Positions 51,223-52,123 of a DNA stretch of 52,123 nucleotides are shown here, piece by piece. The notes below the pieces were generated by a model that was not told the DNA's origin, made no database searches, and was given only the letters and a program-made list of their open reading frames with translations. Made by a program: the position numbers and the translations under genes. Location: NCBI GenBank assembly GCA_016840035.1, contig JAEOTC010000113.1, forward strand, positions 1 to 52,123, read 5' to 3'. Numbering within the stretch: position 1 is the first letter of the stretch; each line of letters starts with the position of its first letter. This stretch comes from Candidatus Hodarchaeota archaeon (GTDB lineage Archaea; Asgardarchaeota; Heimdallarchaeia; Hodarchaeales; Hodarchaeaceae).

Positions 51223-52123
51223 TTAGGAGTGGTTAAATTCAGAGAGTTTATCTTCTAACAGTCTTTGATACTTAGTTTGGAGATCATCTGCACGAGTTGC
51301 AGATTCTGCTTCTACTGTAATACGAATTTTTGGTCCAGTATTACTAGCACGGATAAGAACCCAGGATTCGACACCAAAAGAGATTCCAATTCCATCTATG
51401 TCTGTTACATCAGTATGTGACGCTTTTATCTCTTGTAAAAGACTCGAAATTGCTTCGAACTTTATTGCATCTGGTGCTGGGATTGCTACTCGACGTTTAT
51501 GTAAGACTGGTAATGTACCGACGATGTCAGACAATCTTTCTTCTTTTTTAGATAGATACTCGGCCATGATTAAAGGAATAATCATTGCGTCGTCAAATAA
51601 ATAGATGTGGGGAAAAACCATATGACCTGAGCTTTCGATTCCAATCAAAGTATCTGATTTTTCCTGAGCATCTGCCGTAAGAAATGTATGACCCACTTTT
51701 ATCCGATCGACAATGGTTGGTTTTTGTAGCGACTTTTCTAATGCAAGAGAACATTCAACATTTGCCAAAACTCTTGTTTTTTCAGGAAAGAGGGTTTGCA
51801 TATACTTCGCCAGGATTAATCCTGCAATATCTGCAAGTAGAATTTGTCCAGAATTATCGCAAATAACCGCTCTATCACCATCACCGTCGAAACCAACACC
51901 AAAATCTGCTTTTTCACTGATAACTCTTTTAGATAGTTCAGTTAATGTTGTTTCATTCGGTTCAGATGATCTATTTGGAAAAGTGGGGTCAACCTTGCAG
52001 AAAAGAGGAATAACCTCAAGACCAATGGCTTTTAACACTTCTGGTGCAGATAAACAGGAGGATCCATTCCCACAGTCAATAACGACTTTTAACTGTCGTT
52101 TTAATGAGAATTTTTTAGCTAAA
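51223..52123 (-). CDS. Phosphoglucomutase/phosphomannomutase family protein, 5' end outside window
   Basis: Partial phosphohexomutase: at least 300 C-terminal residues, open to the window edge. LKVVIDCGNGSS continues upstream of the apparent GTG at 52038, so that codon is internal. GVGFDGDGDRAV is the magnesium-binding loop, IESSGHMVF the sugar-binding loop, and RASNTGPKIRI the phosphate-binding loop. The catalytic serine loop lies outside the window. Candidate activities are phosphoglucomutase, phosphomannomutase and phosphoglucosamine mutase. The stop is 16 bp before npdG, so the two may be an operon. Confidence 0.9.
   Translation of the reverse strand, partial: LAKKFSLKRQLKVVIDCGNGSSCLSAPEVLKAIGLEVIPLFCKVDPTFPNRSSEPNETTLTELSKRVISEKADFGVGFDGDGDRAVICDNSGQILLADIAGLILAKYMQTLFPEKTRVLANVECSLALEKSLQKPTIVDRIKVGHTFLTADAQEKSDTLIGIESSGHMVFPHIYLFDDAMIIPLIMAEYLSKKEERLSDIVGTLPVLHKRRVAIPAPDAIKFEAISSLLQEIKASHTDVTDIDGIGISFGVESWVLIRASNTGPKIRITVEAESATRADDLQTKYQRLLEDKLSEFNHS

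Noticed and set aside
1..52123. CRISPR array, IS element or prophage
   Set aside because: No regularly spaced repeats, transposase, integrase or phage structural genes were seen.

Overview
The window is a gene-dense, AT-rich archaeal chromosome segment. Archaeal-type PheS and PheT, two archaeal AMP-phosphorylase-family enzymes, F420-linked redox genes and secreted proteins ending in a PGF-type sorting tail point to archaea. A Roadblock/LC7 protein mixed with bacterial-looking metabolic genes (thiolase, haloalkane dehalogenase, class II CCA enzyme) makes an Asgard archaeon, perhaps Heimdallarchaeia-like, the best guess. That placement is inference. I saw no rRNA, tRNA, CRISPR array or insertion sequence.

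Layout. 0.2-4.1 kb (minus): pheS-pheT-HAD phosphatase. 4.3-7.8 kb: an internally duplicated unknown protein, a thiamine-binding protein, an NTF2-like protein, a small membrane protein, a beta-class DNA methyltransferase and a PIG-L deacetylase. 8-17 kb: a DUF255 thioredoxin-fold protein, an EamA transporter, a TlpA-like secreted redoxin with a partner surface protein, DUF2877, a zinc-binding dehydrogenase plus F420/LLM oxidoreductase pair, and a HAD hydrolase. 17.3-21 kb: two diverged AMP-phosphorylase paralogues separated by about 680 bp of non-coding DNA. 21-28 kb: Roadblock protein, large surface protein, compact nucleotide-sugar-dehydrogenase-like protein, thiolase and unknown secreted or cysteine-rich proteins. 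28.8-30.9 kb: a SAM methyltransferase abutting an asparagine-synthetase-like protein without the glutaminase cysteine. 31-35 kb: VWA surface protein, membrane-inserted M28 peptidase and NrdG-like radical SAM activase. 35.3-42 kb: Eco57I-like methyltransferase, compact histone deacetylase, membrane protein plus winged-helix regulator, haloalkane dehalogenase, PduO adenosyltransferase and threonine dehydratase. 42.2-50.5 kb: an accessory block (below). 50.5-52.1 kb: F420:NADP reductase and a phosphohexomutase cut by the window edge.

The most unusual locus is 42.2-50.5 kb. A bacterial/eukaryotic class II CCA-adding nucleotidyltransferase is fused to a T4-Pnkp-like polynucleotide kinase domain whose Walker A loop lies at the extreme C-terminus, so the kinase looks circularly permuted. 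Two Eco57I/TaqI-like methyltransferases follow it in the same operon. They are translationally coupled, and the first has NPPH instead of NPPY. A third such methyltransferase is divergent, and a 55-codon gene lies beyond it. No restriction endonuclease is recognisable. I infer a nucleic-acid modification and tRNA-repair or defence module; this is untested.

Start codons were reassigned in many genes using Shine-Dalgarno matches (GGAG and AGGTGA types). TTG and GTG starts are common.
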